DNA from: Zhihengliuella sp.
GTDB taxonomy: Bacteria > Actinomycetota > Actinomycetes > Actinomycetales > Micrococcaceae
DNA: 64,000 nt
Direction of reading: 5' to 3'
Assembly (NCBI RefSeq): GCF_031178195.1
Contig: NZ_JAPSJL010000005.1
Span: forward strand, 1-64,000
The notes under the pieces were generated by a model, which searched no databases, had not been told where the DNA came from, and worked only from the letters and a program-made list of their open reading frames with translations. Below, piece by piece: positions 25,628 to 34,134 of the stretch. The translations under genes and the position numbers were made by a program. Position 1 is the first letter of the stretch. Every line of letters begins with the position of its first letter.

Positions 25628-27303
25628 TCAGGCCTCGGTCACCGTGCCGGCGTCGACGCGCCAGTGCCGGTCCGTCCGGACGGTGGCGAGCATGCGCCGG
25701 TCGTGCGTGACCAGCAGCAGCGTGCCCTCGTAGCCCTCGAGCGCTTGCTCCAGCTGCTCGATCGCCGGCAGGTCCAGGTGGTTGGTCGGCTCGTCGAGAA
25801 CCAGCAGGTTGACGCCCTGCGCCTGCAGCACGGCCAACCCGGCCCTGGTCCGCTCCCCCGGCGACAGCTCTCCGGCGGGACGGTTCACGTGCTCGGCCCT
25901 GAGGCCGAACTTCGCCAGCAGCGTGCGCACCTCGCCGGACGCCAGCTCCGGGACCACGCGCTCGAACGCGGCGGCCAGTGGCTCCGGGCCGGCCAGCAGC
26001 GAGCGCGCCTGGTCGATCTCCCCGATCTGCACGCTCGGGCCCAGGCTCGCGGTCCCCTCGTCCGGACGACGGCGGCCGAGCAGCGTGCGCAGCAGCGTGG
26101 ACTTCCCGGCGCCGTTGGGGCCGGTGATCCCGATCCGCTCCCCGGCGTTGACCTGCAGCGACACCGGGCCGAGCGTGAACTCGCCCTGCCGGACCACGGC
26201 ACCGCTGAGCGTGGAGACCACGGAGCTGGAGCGCGGCGCCGCACCGATGGTGAAGACCAGCTGCCACTCCTTGCGCGGCTCCTCGACCTCCTCCAGCCGC
26301 GCGATCCGGCTCTCCATCTGCCGGACCTTCTGCGCCTGCTTCTCGCTGGACTCGGTGGACGCCTTGCGCTTGATCTTGTCGTTGTCCGGCGACTTCTTCA
26401 TCGCGTTGCGCACGCCCTGGCTGGACCACTCGCGCTGCGTCCGCGCCCGGGAGACCAGGTCGGCCTTCTTCTCGGCGAACTCGTCGTACTTCTCCCGCAG
26501 GTGACGCCGGACGGTCGCCCGCTCCTCCAGGTAGGCGTCGTACCCGCCGCCGTACACGCGGTTGGCGCCCTGCGCCAGGTCCAGCTCGAGCACCCGGGTG
26601 ACGCTCCGGGCCAGGAACTCGCGGTCGTGGCTGACCAGCACCACTCCCCCGCGCAGTCCGCGCACGAACTCCTCCAGCCGCTCGAGCCCGTCGAGATCCA
26701 GATCGTTCGTCGGCTCGTCCAGCAGGACGACGTCGAACCGCGAGAGCAGGAGCGCGGCCAGCCCCACGCGCGCGGCCTGCCCGCCGGAGAGCGACGTCAT
26801 GAGCGTCTGCTCGGCGCGGTCGGCGGTGAGCGGCCCGTCCAGGTCCAGGCCGAGCTCGGCGAGCACCACCGGGAGCCGCTCGTCGAGGTCGGCGGCGCCG
26901 CTGGCGAGCCACCGGTCGAGCGCCGTGGCGTACACGTCGCCGGGGTCCGCACCGCCGGCCGCCGCCTCAGGGTCGGCGAGTGCCAGCGCGGCGGCCTCCA
27001 TCCTGCGCGTGGCCTCGGCGCAGCCGGTCCGCCGGCCGATGTACTCGGCGACAGTCTCGCCCGGGACGCGCTCGTGCTCCTGCGGCAGCCAGCCGACGAA
27101 CGCGTCGGCCGGCGACAGGGTGACGTTCCCGGCCTGGGGCTCCTCGACGCCGGCGAGGAGCTTGAGCAGGGTGGACTTGCCGGCGCCGTTGGCGCCCACC
27201 ACGCCGACGACGTCGCCGGGGCGACCGTGAGGTCCAGGGAGTCGAACAGCGTGCGGTGGCCGTAGCCGCCGGCGAGGCCGTGGGCGACGAGAGTTGCGGT
27301 CAT
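25628..27303 (-). pseudogene. ABC-F family ATPase with a single-base frameshift near the N-terminus
   Basis: A duplicated ABC ATPase without membrane domain, of the ABC-F type acting on ribosomes (antibiotic protection or translation control). Motifs are VGANGAGKSTLLKLLAG, SLSGGQAARVGLA, LLDEPTNDLD, an arginine/lysine-rich linker, then GPNGAGKSTLLRTLLG, LSPGERTRAGLA and LVLDEPTNHLD. The natural N-terminus (MTATLVAHGLAGGYGHRTLF, start 27303) is in a different frame from the rest. The frames join at a four-G run (27218-27221) where one more G would restore GDVVGVVG. Either a real disruption or a homopolymer sequencing error; otherwise the 560-aa gene is intact. Confidence 0.85.
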
Positions 27304-27340
27304 CCGGCCATTCTCCCACCGGCGGGGCGCAGTTCGGCCG

Positions 27341-27883
27341 TCAGCCGGTGCCGGGCCGTTCCCTGTCGCCGTCGTGCGGGAGCTCGAGCCCCTGCAGCGC
27401 GGAGGCGTCGCCCCAGTCCTGCGCGCCGATCACGCTGAGCGTCCCGTTGGTCTCGAGGACGACGGCGGCGACGTCGCCGAGGGCGCCGCGGCCGGTTTGG
27501 CGGACCGCCTGGCGGACTTCGCTCTCGGTCATCCGGTGCCGGCGCAGCGCGGCCGGGTCCATCCGCCCGTGCAGGAGCAGGACCTCGGGCTCGGCCGTGA
27601 CCGCCCTCCTGAAGCGTGGCCAGTGTGACGCGATGACGGCGACGAGGAGCTGCAGCGCGGCGAGCACCCCGAAGGCGACCGCTCCCTCGGCCCAGGAGAC
27701 GTCGGCGCTGAGCAGGATCGTCGCCAGTGTGGAGCCGAACGCCACGGTGACCACGAAGTCGAAGGCGTTGAGCTGGGCGAGGGTCCGCTTCCCGGTGAGC
27801 CGCAGGACGAGGACGAGCGTGAAGTAGGCGGCGCCGCCGACCAGCACGGTACGCAAGAGGTCTGGCCAGGAATCGAACCACAT
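27341..27883 (-). CDS. DUF421/YetF-like membrane protein
   Basis: A 180-aa protein with three N-terminal TM helices (about residues 8-28, 37-57, 62-82), including KRTLAQLNAFDFVVTVAFGSTLA, and a soluble C-terminal domain (EVLLLHGRMDPAALRRHRMTESEV), the layout of DUF421/YetF proteins. The function is unknown; B. subtilis members are linked to the membrane and spore or stress physiology. ATG at 27883 is preferred to an upstream in-frame ATG because it gives the canonical N-terminus. Confidence 0.8.
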   Translation of the reverse strand: MWFDSWPDLLRTVLVGGAAYFTLVLVLRLTGKRTLAQLNAFDFVVTVAFGSTLATILLSADVSWAEGAVAFGVLAALQLLVAVIASHWPRFRRAVTAEPEVLLLHGRMDPAALRRHRMTESEVRQAVRQTGRGALGDVAAVVLETNGTLSVIGAQDWGDASALQGLELPHDGDRERPGTG

Positions 27884-27954
27884 GGGCACAGCGTGCCGCA
27901 GCCGGGCGCCTCCGTCCACCCGGCCCGCGTCGCCCGGGGCCGGCCGGTGTGCGG

Positions 27955-27960
27955 CACACT
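27955..27960 (+). promoter_or_regulatory. -10-like element of the ArfB-type gene
   Basis: CACACT followed by six bases and GTG at 27967, a weak version of the leaderless pattern seen elsewhere in the window. Confidence 0.35.
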
Positions 27961-27966
27961 GGTGCT

Positions 27967-28407
27967 GTGGACGATGTACGCGTACCCCCGGGGCCCGGCG
28001 CGCCGCACGGGCTCAGGATCCCGGCGGCGGAGCTCGTCGAGCAGTTCTCGCGCTCCTCCGGGCCGGGCGGCCAGGGGGTGAACACCGCGGACTCCCGGGT
28101 CCAGCTGAGTCTGGACCTGGGCAGGACGACGGCGCTCGACGCCGTGCAGCGCCGGAGGGTGCTGGACCGGCTCGCCGAGCGGTGCACCGGGAGCGTCCTG
28201 ACCATCGACGCCTCCGAGCACCGGTCCCAGTGGCGGAACCGGGCGGCCGCGCGGCAGCGGCTGGCCGAGCTCCTGCGCGACGCCGTCGTGCCCGTCCCAC
28301 CGCGGCGGGCCACCCGCCCCACGCGCGGGTCGCAGCGGCGCCGGATCGAGGCCAAGCGCCAGCGGTCCGAGGTCAAGCGCTACCGCCGGAGCCCCGGGCC
28401 CGAATGA
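27967..28407 (+). CDS. arfB: Alternative ribosome-rescue factor ArfB-like peptidyl-tRNA hydrolase
   Basis: A 146-aa release-factor homologue with only the catalytic domain: SRSSGPGGQGVNTADSRVQL carries the GGQ motif that hydrolyses peptidyl-tRNA. A strongly basic C-terminal tail (RRRIEAKRQRSEVKRYRR) would sit in the mRNA channel of stalled ribosomes, as in ArfB/YaeJ. There are no stop-codon recognition domains. Start GTG at 27967 is favoured by the -10-like box 6 nt upstream. Confidence 0.88.
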   Translation: MDDVRVPPGPGAPHGLRIPAAELVEQFSRSSGPGGQGVNTADSRVQLSLDLGRTTALDAVQRRRVLDRLAERCTGSVLTIDASEHRSQWRNRAAARQRLAELLRDAVVPVPPRRATRPTRGSQRRRIEAKRQRSEVKRYRRSPGPE

Positions 28408-28424
28408 CCCCGGAGAAGCCGGGG
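28408..28424 (+). terminator. Small hairpin after arfB
   Basis: CCCCGG / CCGGGG with a 5-nt loop beginning directly after the stop codon; short but well placed. Confidence 0.45.
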
Positions 28425-28470
28425 CCGATTCGCCCCTGCGCGTGCAACATCGCATGAAGGACGCCGGTCT

Positions 28471-29313
28471 TCAGCCCCGGTCTCGCTGAAGCTCGCGCCT
28501 CACCAGTTGGAAGAGCCTCGTAGGATCGCTCGTAGCACCTGCACATCCCCGGCTCAATGCTTCTTGCTCGTGCTCCGGCCGGTCCGACCCGGAGTACACG
28601 ATGACCGGCGTTCGATGGCGTTGATCCTGCATCGCTTCGAGCAGCACGTACCCTTCGCGCGGCCCTTCCCTGCGACCCATGTCGGTGATCACGGCTCCGA
28701 ACTCATTGCCGTCCAGGAGATCCAGCGCACGAGAAGTGCTGTCGACCCATACGGTGGCGATACCTGCCGCTCGCAATGCAGCCCGTTCCAGAACTATCGA
28801 TGCAGGATCGTCGTCGACCCAGAGAACTGGAGCAACCTTGTCCGCCACCATTGACGACAGGCTCTCGGTGACTTCGGAGGCCCGCGAGGGGTTCATGTCA
28901 TGCCCGGTGCGGTTCCGCTGCGCCTCGTTGAGGTACCTCAGGATTTCGTCGGTATTGGTATGGGCAGATCTCGCACTCTCGGCAGCGGCGGATGACGTCC
29001 CCTTGATCTCGACCAAGAGGGCGCTGTGACGCTCCCTGTCGGAAACGGCCTCTTCCGCTTGCCTGCGGTAGATCGCTGCCGCCAGCCCAATCGCGAAAGC
29101 GGTAGCCGCGAAGGAGATCAAGAACGTGGGATTCAGACCGACGCTTATCGTCCACGACTCTAAACCTGAGGCCAAAATGCCGGCTACCCACACAATTGCA
29201 AGGACGAACGCAATAACTGCGACGCCGTACGCACACCACTTAATGGCTCTCCAGGATGTCCCCTCGGGCCGGGCTGTCCCAGTAACGTCATCTCGAGCTT
29301 CACTGGATGTCAT
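28471..29313 (-). CDS. Membrane-anchored protein with C-terminal response-regulator receiver domain
   Basis: A 280-aa protein. Two TM helices (about 26-50 and 61-82) are followed by a helical linker (90-160) and a REC-like domain from 161. VLWVDDDP supplies the acidic pocket (D167-D169), ITDMG the phospho-acceptor position (D211), and VYSGS the switch Ser (S241). At the place of the conserved Lys the sequence reads TSDP, so that residue appears replaced, which may change phosphorylation. No output DNA-binding domain and no kinase next door are present. Codon use is less GC-biased than in the core genes before it. The function is unknown; a membrane-tethered sensor or adaptor is possible. Confidence 0.75.
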   Translation of the reverse strand: MTSSEARDDVTGTARPEGTSWRAIKWCAYGVAVIAFVLAIVWVAGILASGLESWTISVGLNPTFLISFAATAFAIGLAAAIYRRQAEEAVSDRERHSALLVEIKGTSSAAAESARSAHTNTDEILRYLNEAQRNRTGHDMNPSRASEVTESLSSMVADKVAPVLWVDDDPASIVLERAALRAAGIATVWVDSTSRALDLLDGNEFGAVITDMGRREGPREGYVLLEAMQDQRHRTPVIVYSGSDRPEHEQEALSRGCAGATSDPTRLFQLVRRELQRDRG

Positions 29314-29670
29314 CTCAACTCACCCGATTCTCGGCACGGACACTGGAACCGAATTCAACCACCTCCGTCGTTCGAGAGGAATATCGGGCCGCACGAGCGC
29401 CCGCGTCAGCAGCTGGCCGGTGAAGGCCCAAAGTTGTTCGGGGTGAGTCCGCCGCGTTCGAAAACGCGCCATGATCTGGCCACCGGACACGGACCGGGAT
29501 TCGCCAGCTGGCCAGCGTGGTAGGCGCATTCGGGCCGACGTGGCGACAGCCGTCCGACGAGGTTCATAGGGCGTTCGCCGCACCAGCACGAGTGCCGTCG
29601 GACGGGCCGCATCCTCACGGAGGGTGAGCCCTGAGCCGCTCAGCCTCGAACCTCCTGCGGGCGTGGACTC
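29314..29670. other. Intergenic stretch without a convincing gene
   Basis: About 350 bp between the REC-protein start and the CGNR gene end. Two overlapping minus-strand open frames have no family resemblance and poor codon bias. I see no RNA gene or clear terminator. Confidence 0.4.
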
Positions 29671-30258
29671 CTACACACCGCTTCCGACGCGCTTACGGGC
29701 ATAGGCGCGTGCGGCGCGGACCCTGTCCCCGCAACGGTTCGAGCACCACTGCCGTCGGGCATGAGTGCGCAGGAAGAACCGTTGGCACGACCCCGCCTCG
29801 CACTCGGCGAGTTGCGGGGCCTCCGCCCCCGTGAGCAACGAAGCGGCGTCCTCGGCGATCGTGGCCATGGCGTGCTCCACGACCTGGGTCGCCGGGTGAT
29901 CGGCCTCGCGCCTGAATCCCGCCACAGGATCGTGGCGGAGCAGGCGGGCGCCGGGAACGCTCGTCAGGGCGTCGTTGAGGGCCTGGATCGCTCCTGCCGG
30001 AGGAGCCTCGCAGGAGACGCGTGCCGCGAAGAGGGCCCGCAGGTCCGCGCGCAGCCCGACGAGCCTGCCGCGGCACAGTTCGTAGAGCACTGCGTCCGGA
30101 GAGATCAGCTCGCGGGCCGCCAACCAGGCCATGGCGGACTCCGCGTCTGCGAGCTCGTCGTAGCCCTTGGCGCCGGGCAGATCATTGACGCTCCCTGCCA
30201 ACGCGAGGCTGGGGTGCTCGACGAAGCCCGGGGCGGGCGGCTGGTTGATCTCGGACAT
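29671..30258 (-). CDS. CGNR zinc-finger (ABATE-domain) transcriptional regulator
   Basis: A 195-aa putative regulator. The N-terminal ~140 residues are the ABATE-type domain (LAGSVNDLPGAKGYDELADAESAMAWLA, LRADLRALFAARV). The C-terminus is the CGNR zinc finger: CEAGSCQRFFLRTHARRQWCSNRCGDRVRAARAYARKR, with four cysteines and the CGNR-like NRCGDR. It is divergent from the flavin oxidoreductase with a dyad between them, so it probably controls that gene. TACCAT lies 7 nt before the ATG on the minus strand (30266-30271), consistent with a leaderless start. Confidence 0.88.
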   Translation of the reverse strand: MSEINQPPAPGFVEHPSLALAGSVNDLPGAKGYDELADAESAMAWLAARELISPDAVLYELCRGRLVGLRADLRALFAARVSCEAPPAGAIQALNDALTSVPGARLLRHDPVAGFRREADHPATQVVEHAMATIAEDAASLLTGAEAPQLAECEAGSCQRFFLRTHARRQWCSNRCGDRVRAARAYARKRVGSGV

Positions 30259-30280
30259 GAATCACATGGTATCAGTTGCA

Positions 30281-30319
30281 TTTTGCCGTGAGAGTCCTGC
30301 TAGTCTCAATCACGCAAAA
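30281..30319. promoter_or_regulatory. Inverted repeat in the divergent CGNR / flavin-oxidoreductase promoter
   Basis: TTTTGCCGTGA (30281-30291) and TCACGCAAAA (30310-30319) form an imperfect dyad (one extra C) with an inner TGAGA/TCTCA pair. The stretch is AT-rich and central to the intergenic region; candidate operator for the CGNR regulator. Confidence 0.5.
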
Positions 30320-30352
30320 GACGATCTTTTCCCATGAGAATCGAGTTCCCGC

Positions 30353-31582
30353 ATGCCTCCACTCCCCGCCTCGGGCTCCGCACCCTTCGCCCTGTCCGTA
30401 CTGGCCGCCGGGGGAACCGGCGTGGGCGCCACGGCCAGCCAAGGCTTGACGAATACGATCTCGCTGGCCCGGGCGGCGGACGCGCGCGGCTACCACCGCT
30501 TCTGGATGTCCGAACATCACGCCATGGCGGCGACGTCGGTCTCCTCGCCGGCCCTGATGGTCGCCCGACTCATCCCCGAGACGGCGCGTATCCGCCTCGG
30601 CGCGGGCGGGGTGATGCTGCCGAACCATGCGCCACTGCTGGTCTCCGAGCAGTTCGGCATGCTGGAGGCGCTGGCCCCCGGCCGGATCGATCTGGGGCTG
30701 GGACGAGCCCCCGGCACCGACGGGGCGACGGCCGCCGCCCTCCGCCGCGGCGCGGATGCCAACGAGGGGTTCGCGCAGCAGGTCCTCGATCTGCTCGGCT
30801 TCCTGCGGGGCGAGTTTCCACCCGGTCACGCCTATCAGAACGTCCACGCCGTGCCCGGCCCGTGGCAGGCGGAACAGAACCGGGTCACGGACGCGGCGAT
30901 GGGGCCCGAACCCTGGATCCTCGGCTCGTCGCTGTACTCGGCACGGCTGGCCGCGCAACTGGGTCGCCCCTACGCTTTCGCCCTGCAGTTCGGCGACGCT
31001 GACGTCGACACGGCGCTGCGTCTCTATCGGGAGGCGTTCCAGCCCTCCGAGGCCCTCGCCGAGCCGCGCACGCTGATCAGCGTGCCCGCCGCCATCAGCG
31101 ACGACGCCGCCGCGGCCGGGCGCCAGGCGGCGACGTCCGCGATGGCAATGCTCCGCATGTTCAAGCGGGAGGGCTGCCTGCTCCTGCCGCCCGAGGAGGT
31201 GGAGGCATACAAGGCCACCGCGCAGGAGCGCCAGATCCTGGACGCCTACACCGCTCGTACCTTCCATGGCGCCCCCGCGACCGTCGCCGCCCGCCTCGAG
31301 GCGCTGCAGGCGCGGACCGGCGCGGACGAGCTCATGCTCGTCGTCGGCAGGCACTCGGCCGCCCTCGACGAGCGCGGCATCGGGCTCATCGCCGACCACT
31401 ACGGCCTCCCCCGCAACTGCCCGACCAGACCAATCCCACCTCAACCCACCATCGAATGGAGCACCACATGTCCGCACCACGCCGCGCCCTCATCGTCATC
31501 GACGCCCAGCAGGAGTACTTCGAGGGCCTCCTCCCGATCCAGTACCCGGTCCGCGACGAATCGATCGCCCGCATTCGCGTAG
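30353..31582 (+). CDS. Luciferase-like (LLM, MsnO8-type) flavin oxidoreductase with read-through tail
   Basis: A 409-aa ORF. Residues 10-350 match LLM flavin oxidoreductases of about 340 aa: SVLAAGGTGVGATASQGL, FWMSEHHAMAATSVSSPA, ARIRLGAGGVMLPNHAPL, RIDLGLGRAPGTD and a C-terminal ADELMLVVGRHS. After LPRN (about residue 352) the frame lacks the expected stop and runs on for ~57 Ser/Arg/Pro-rich residues that overlap the next gene by 115 bp in another frame. The extension looks like shadow translation, so a stop was probably lost here. The substrate is unknown; the neighbour hydrolase suggests a detoxification pair. Confidence 0.85.
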   Translation: MPPLPASGSAPFALSVLAAGGTGVGATASQGLTNTISLARAADARGYHRFWMSEHHAMAATSVSSPALMVARLIPETARIRLGAGGVMLPNHAPLLVSEQFGMLEALAPGRIDLGLGRAPGTDGATAAALRRGADANEGFAQQVLDLLGFLRGEFPPGHAYQNVHAVPGPWQAEQNRVTDAAMGPEPWILGSSLYSARLAAQLGRPYAFALQFGDADVDTALRLYREAFQPSEALAEPRTLISVPAAISDDAAAAGRQAATSAMAMLRMFKREGCLLLPPEEVEAYKATAQERQILDAYTARTFHGAPATVAARLEALQARTGADELMLVVGRHSAALDERGIGLIADHYGLPRNCPTRPIPPQPTIEWSTTCPHHAAPSSSSTPSRSTSRASSRSSTRSATNRSPAFA

Positions 31583-32097
31583 CGATCGAGTCCGCCGAGC
31601 AGGCGGGCGCGCCGATCGTGCTCGTCCAGCACGAGCTCCCCGCGGAGGCCCCGGTCTTCGCCGCCGAGTCGGCGACCTGGCGGAACCACCCGAACGTCGC
31701 CGCCTACGAGGAGCAGGCGGCCAAGCGCATCCGCAAGGAGTTCTCGAGCATCTTCGCCGGCACTGGTCTCGAGGATTGGCTGCACGAGCAAGGCGTCGAC
31801 ACCATCACCCTCGTCGGCTACATGACTAACAACTGCGTTCTCGCATCCGCGGCCGCCGCCGAGCCGCTGGGCATCGCCGTCGAAGTCCTCTCCGACGCCA
31901 CGGGCGCCATCGACCTCGCGAACGACGCCGGCAGGGTGCCCGCCCGCGAAGTCCACGAGACGCTCATGGCTCTGCTCCACTCGAACTGGGCGGCCGTAGC
32001 GGACACCCAGACCTGGTCCGGCGCACTGCGAGCAGGCGAGCCGCTGCCCAAGAGCGATCTCGTCAGTTCGGCCGCGCAGGGACGCGCCAACGACTGA
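31468..32097 (+). CDS. Isochorismatase-family cysteine hydrolase
   Basis: A 209-aa hydrolase with the family catalytic triad visible as D12 (LIVIDAQQEYF), K90 (RIRKEF) and C123 (TNNCVLASA), plus the cis-peptide region GYMTNN before the Cys. Members cleave isochorismate, nicotinamide or other amides; the substrate is undetermined. Of two possible ATGs the one at 31468 is preferred because GGAG sits 6 nt before it. It overlaps the tail of the flavin oxidoreductase ORF, so the two are probably co-expressed. Confidence 0.88.
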   Translation: MSAPRRALIVIDAQQEYFEGLLPIQYPVRDESIARIRVAIESAEQAGAPIVLVQHELPAEAPVFAAESATWRNHPNVAAYEEQAAKRIRKEFSSIFAGTGLEDWLHEQGVDTITLVGYMTNNCVLASAAAAEPLGIAVEVLSDATGAIDLANDAGRVPAREVHETLMALLHSNWAAVADTQTWSGALRAGEPLPKSDLVSSAAQGRAND

Positions 32098-32182
32098 ACC
32101 CCTCGCCACCCTCGACCAACGTCGGGCCGGGCGCGGTGCCCGTGGCGGCCCGACGGACCTCGACTCGGGCACGTTCGACACC

Positions 32183-32201
32183 TATACCCCCTATGGGTAT
32201 A
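32183..32201 (+). promoter_or_regulatory. CsoR/CstR-like palindrome upstream of the efflux gene
   Basis: TATACCC-N5-GGGTATA, a perfect 7-5-7 inverted repeat in an otherwise GC-rich leader. The A/T flanks with a C-run/G-run core resemble operators of the CsoR/CstR/FrmR repressor family. No such repressor gene lies in the window. It is 115 bp upstream of the transporter start. Confidence 0.5.
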
Positions 32202-32244
32202 TTCTCCTCTCGGCGTGCCAGGACTGAACGGCACCCGCGAGCGC

Positions 32245-32290
32245 CGCATACGTCGTCGGACGGGCCCCGCATACGTCGTCGGACGGGCCC
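32245..32290 (+). repeat. Two perfect tandem 23-bp repeats in the efflux-gene leader
   Basis: Positions 32245-32267 and 32268-32290 are identical 23-bp units, each containing CATACGTCGTCGGACGGG. They lie between the palindrome at 32183 and the ribosome-binding site. Either a recent slippage duplication or a two-site binding region. Confidence 0.85.
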
Positions 32291-32315
32291 CGCCCGTGCG
32301 AAGAAGGAGAAGAGA

Positions 32316-33746
32316 ATGACAGCACCGACAATGACCCGCCGAGGTCTCGTACCCCTGCTGGTGATTGCGACGGCCCAGCTGATGCTGGTGCTCGACGACT
32401 CGATCGTGAACATCGCCCTGCCCAGCATCCAGACCGAGCTCGAGGTCCAGCCCGTGCACCTGCCGTGGGTGGTCAACGCCTACATCCTCGCGTTCGGCTC
32501 ACTGCTGCTGCTCGGCGGTCGCGTCGGCGACCTGTGGGGACGCAAGCGCATCCTGCAGATCGGTATCGCGGTCTTCGTCGTGGCCTCCCTGTTCGGAGGC
32601 CTCGGACAGAGCACTGCCATGCTGGTCGTCGCGCGCGCCCTTCAGGGCGTGGGTGCGGCGATGGCCGCCCCCAATGCCCTCGCGCTGATCACGACGACGT
32701 TCGAGAGCCGGAAGATGCGCGACGCCGCGCTGTCGCTCTACGGGGCGATGTCGGGGATCGGCATCGTCATCGGGCTCGTCCTCGGCGGAGTGCTCACCGA
32801 CCTGCTCGATTGGCGCTGGGTGTTCTTCATCAACGTCCCGATCGGTCTGTTGGTGCTGGCCGGCAGCCGCACGCTGGTCGCGGCCGAACGCCACACTGGA
32901 CGGCTGGGCGCTCTCGGCGCTGTCCTCGGCACCGCCGGAATGGTGTCCCTGGTGTACGCGGTCACGCGCTTCGGTGAGGGCGGCTTCACGGATCCCCTCG
33001 CTTACGCGCTGCTGGGCGCGGCGATGGTTCTCCTCGTCGGCTTCGTCGCCTCCCAGCGCTCGAGCCGCAGCCCGCTGGTACCGCTGAGCCTGTTCGCCGA
33101 CCGGAACCGGGCCGGCGCCTACCTGGCCATGCTGGGCCTCGCGATCGGCCCGATGGGCACGTTCTACGTCATCACGCTCTACCTGCAGCAGGTCCGCGAG
33201 TACAGCCCGCTGCTGACCGGCCTCGCGTGGCTCCCCTTCGCGATCGGCATAGTCCTCGGCGCCGGTGTCGCGCCCAAGCTGCTGCTGAAGGTCGCCCCGC
33301 GCCGGGTGGCCGCCCTCGGCGCCCTGCTCGGCGCGGCCGGCGCCTTCTGGTTCTCCCGGATCACCGTCGACACGGCCTACTGGACGGGAATGGCGCCGGC
33401 GATGCTCGTCATCGCCTTCGGTTTCGGGCTCGGCGTCATCGCGCTCACGCAGGCTGCCGTGTACGACGTCGACGGAGACAAGGCCGGCATCGCCTCGGCC
33501 TTGCTCAACTCGGCACAGCAGCTCGGCGTCGCGCTCGGTCTGGCAGTTCTGGCCGGAGTCGCCGCAGGCGTCACGGCGAGGGCGGACAGCACGACGCCGC
33601 AGACCCTCGTGGAGGGATACGGCACGGCGCTGCTCGTCGGCGCCGGGATCCTGCTCGGGGCAGCCGTCCTGGCCACCCTCACTCTCAGCGATCGCGTGGA
33701 ACCGGGAGAGCTCACGACCGAAATTCCCGGCCAGGCATCGTCCTGA
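32316..33746 (+). CDS. DHA2-family MFS multidrug efflux transporter
   Basis: A 476-aa, 14-TM major facilitator of the EmrB/QacA type. It has LDDSIVNIALPSIQ in TM1 (DHA2 motif D1), the loop GGRVGDLWGRKR (motif A) and the GxxxGPxxGG-like motif C region (GIVIGLVLGGVL). It exports drugs or toxic metabolites by proton antiport. Start ATG at 32316 has AGAAGGAGAAGAG upstream; the frame is open upstream but through the repeat leader. It is followed after 51 bp by an AhpD-like gene, likely one operon. Confidence 0.9.
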   Translation: MTAPTMTRRGLVPLLVIATAQLMLVLDDSIVNIALPSIQTELEVQPVHLPWVVNAYILAFGSLLLLGGRVGDLWGRKRILQIGIAVFVVASLFGGLGQSTAMLVVARALQGVGAAMAAPNALALITTTFESRKMRDAALSLYGAMSGIGIVIGLVLGGVLTDLLDWRWVFFINVPIGLLVLAGSRTLVAAERHTGRLGALGAVLGTAGMVSLVYAVTRFGEGGFTDPLAYALLGAAMVLLVGFVASQRSSRSPLVPLSLFADRNRAGAYLAMLGLAIGPMGTFYVITLYLQQVREYSPLLTGLAWLPFAIGIVLGAGVAPKLLLKVAPRRVAALGALLGAAGAFWFSRITVDTAYWTGMAPAMLVIAFGFGLGVIALTQAAVYDVDGDKAGIASALLNSAQQLGVALGLAVLAGVAAGVTARADSTTPQTLVEGYGTALLVGAGILLGAAVLATLTLSDRVEPGELTTEIPGQASS

Positions 33747-33797
33747 TACTCGGCCCAACAGCCTGACAGCGCACACTCGAAGAAAGGGAAGACAGAC

Positions 33798-34127
33798 ATG
33801 CACACTCACAACGACGAGGCCGCGTTCATGGCCGACATCAAGGACGCCGCCCCGGAGATGGTCGCGGCCATGTTCGAGTTCGACAAGGCGGTGTTCAGAA
33901 AGGACACCGGGAACCTCGATGTGGCCACACGGGAACTGATCGCGATCGGCGTCGCGGTGACAACGCAGTGCTCCTTCTGCATCGAGGACCACGCCAAGCG
34001 GGCCATCAAGGCCGGCGCGTCCAAGGCCGACGTCGCAGAAGCGGTCATGGTCGCCGCGGCGCTGCGGGCCGGCGGTGGCGTGACCCATGGCTGGAAGGCG
34101 ATGAAGAGCATCTCCGAGATGGATTAG
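33798..34127 (+). CDS. Carboxymuconolactone-decarboxylase-family AhpD-like protein
   Basis: A 109-aa protein with the thiol motif C58-S-F-C61-x3-H65 (CSFCIEDHAKRA) within the conserved helical fold of AhpD/CMD proteins, which act as thiol peroxidase partners or small-molecule decarboxylases. AGGGAAG precedes the start. Pairing with the efflux pump suggests a response to an electrophile or oxidant; this is inference. Confidence 0.88.
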   Translation: MHTHNDEAAFMADIKDAAPEMVAAMFEFDKAVFRKDTGNLDVATRELIAIGVAVTTQCSFCIEDHAKRAIKAGASKADVAEAVMVAAALRAGGGVTHGWKAMKSISEMD

Positions 34128-34134
34128 CCGACCG

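Noticed and set aside
29320-29618. Overlapping minus-strand frames between the REC and CGNR genes
   Set aside because: No family resemblance, no ribosome-binding site and mutually overlapping; treated as non-coding.
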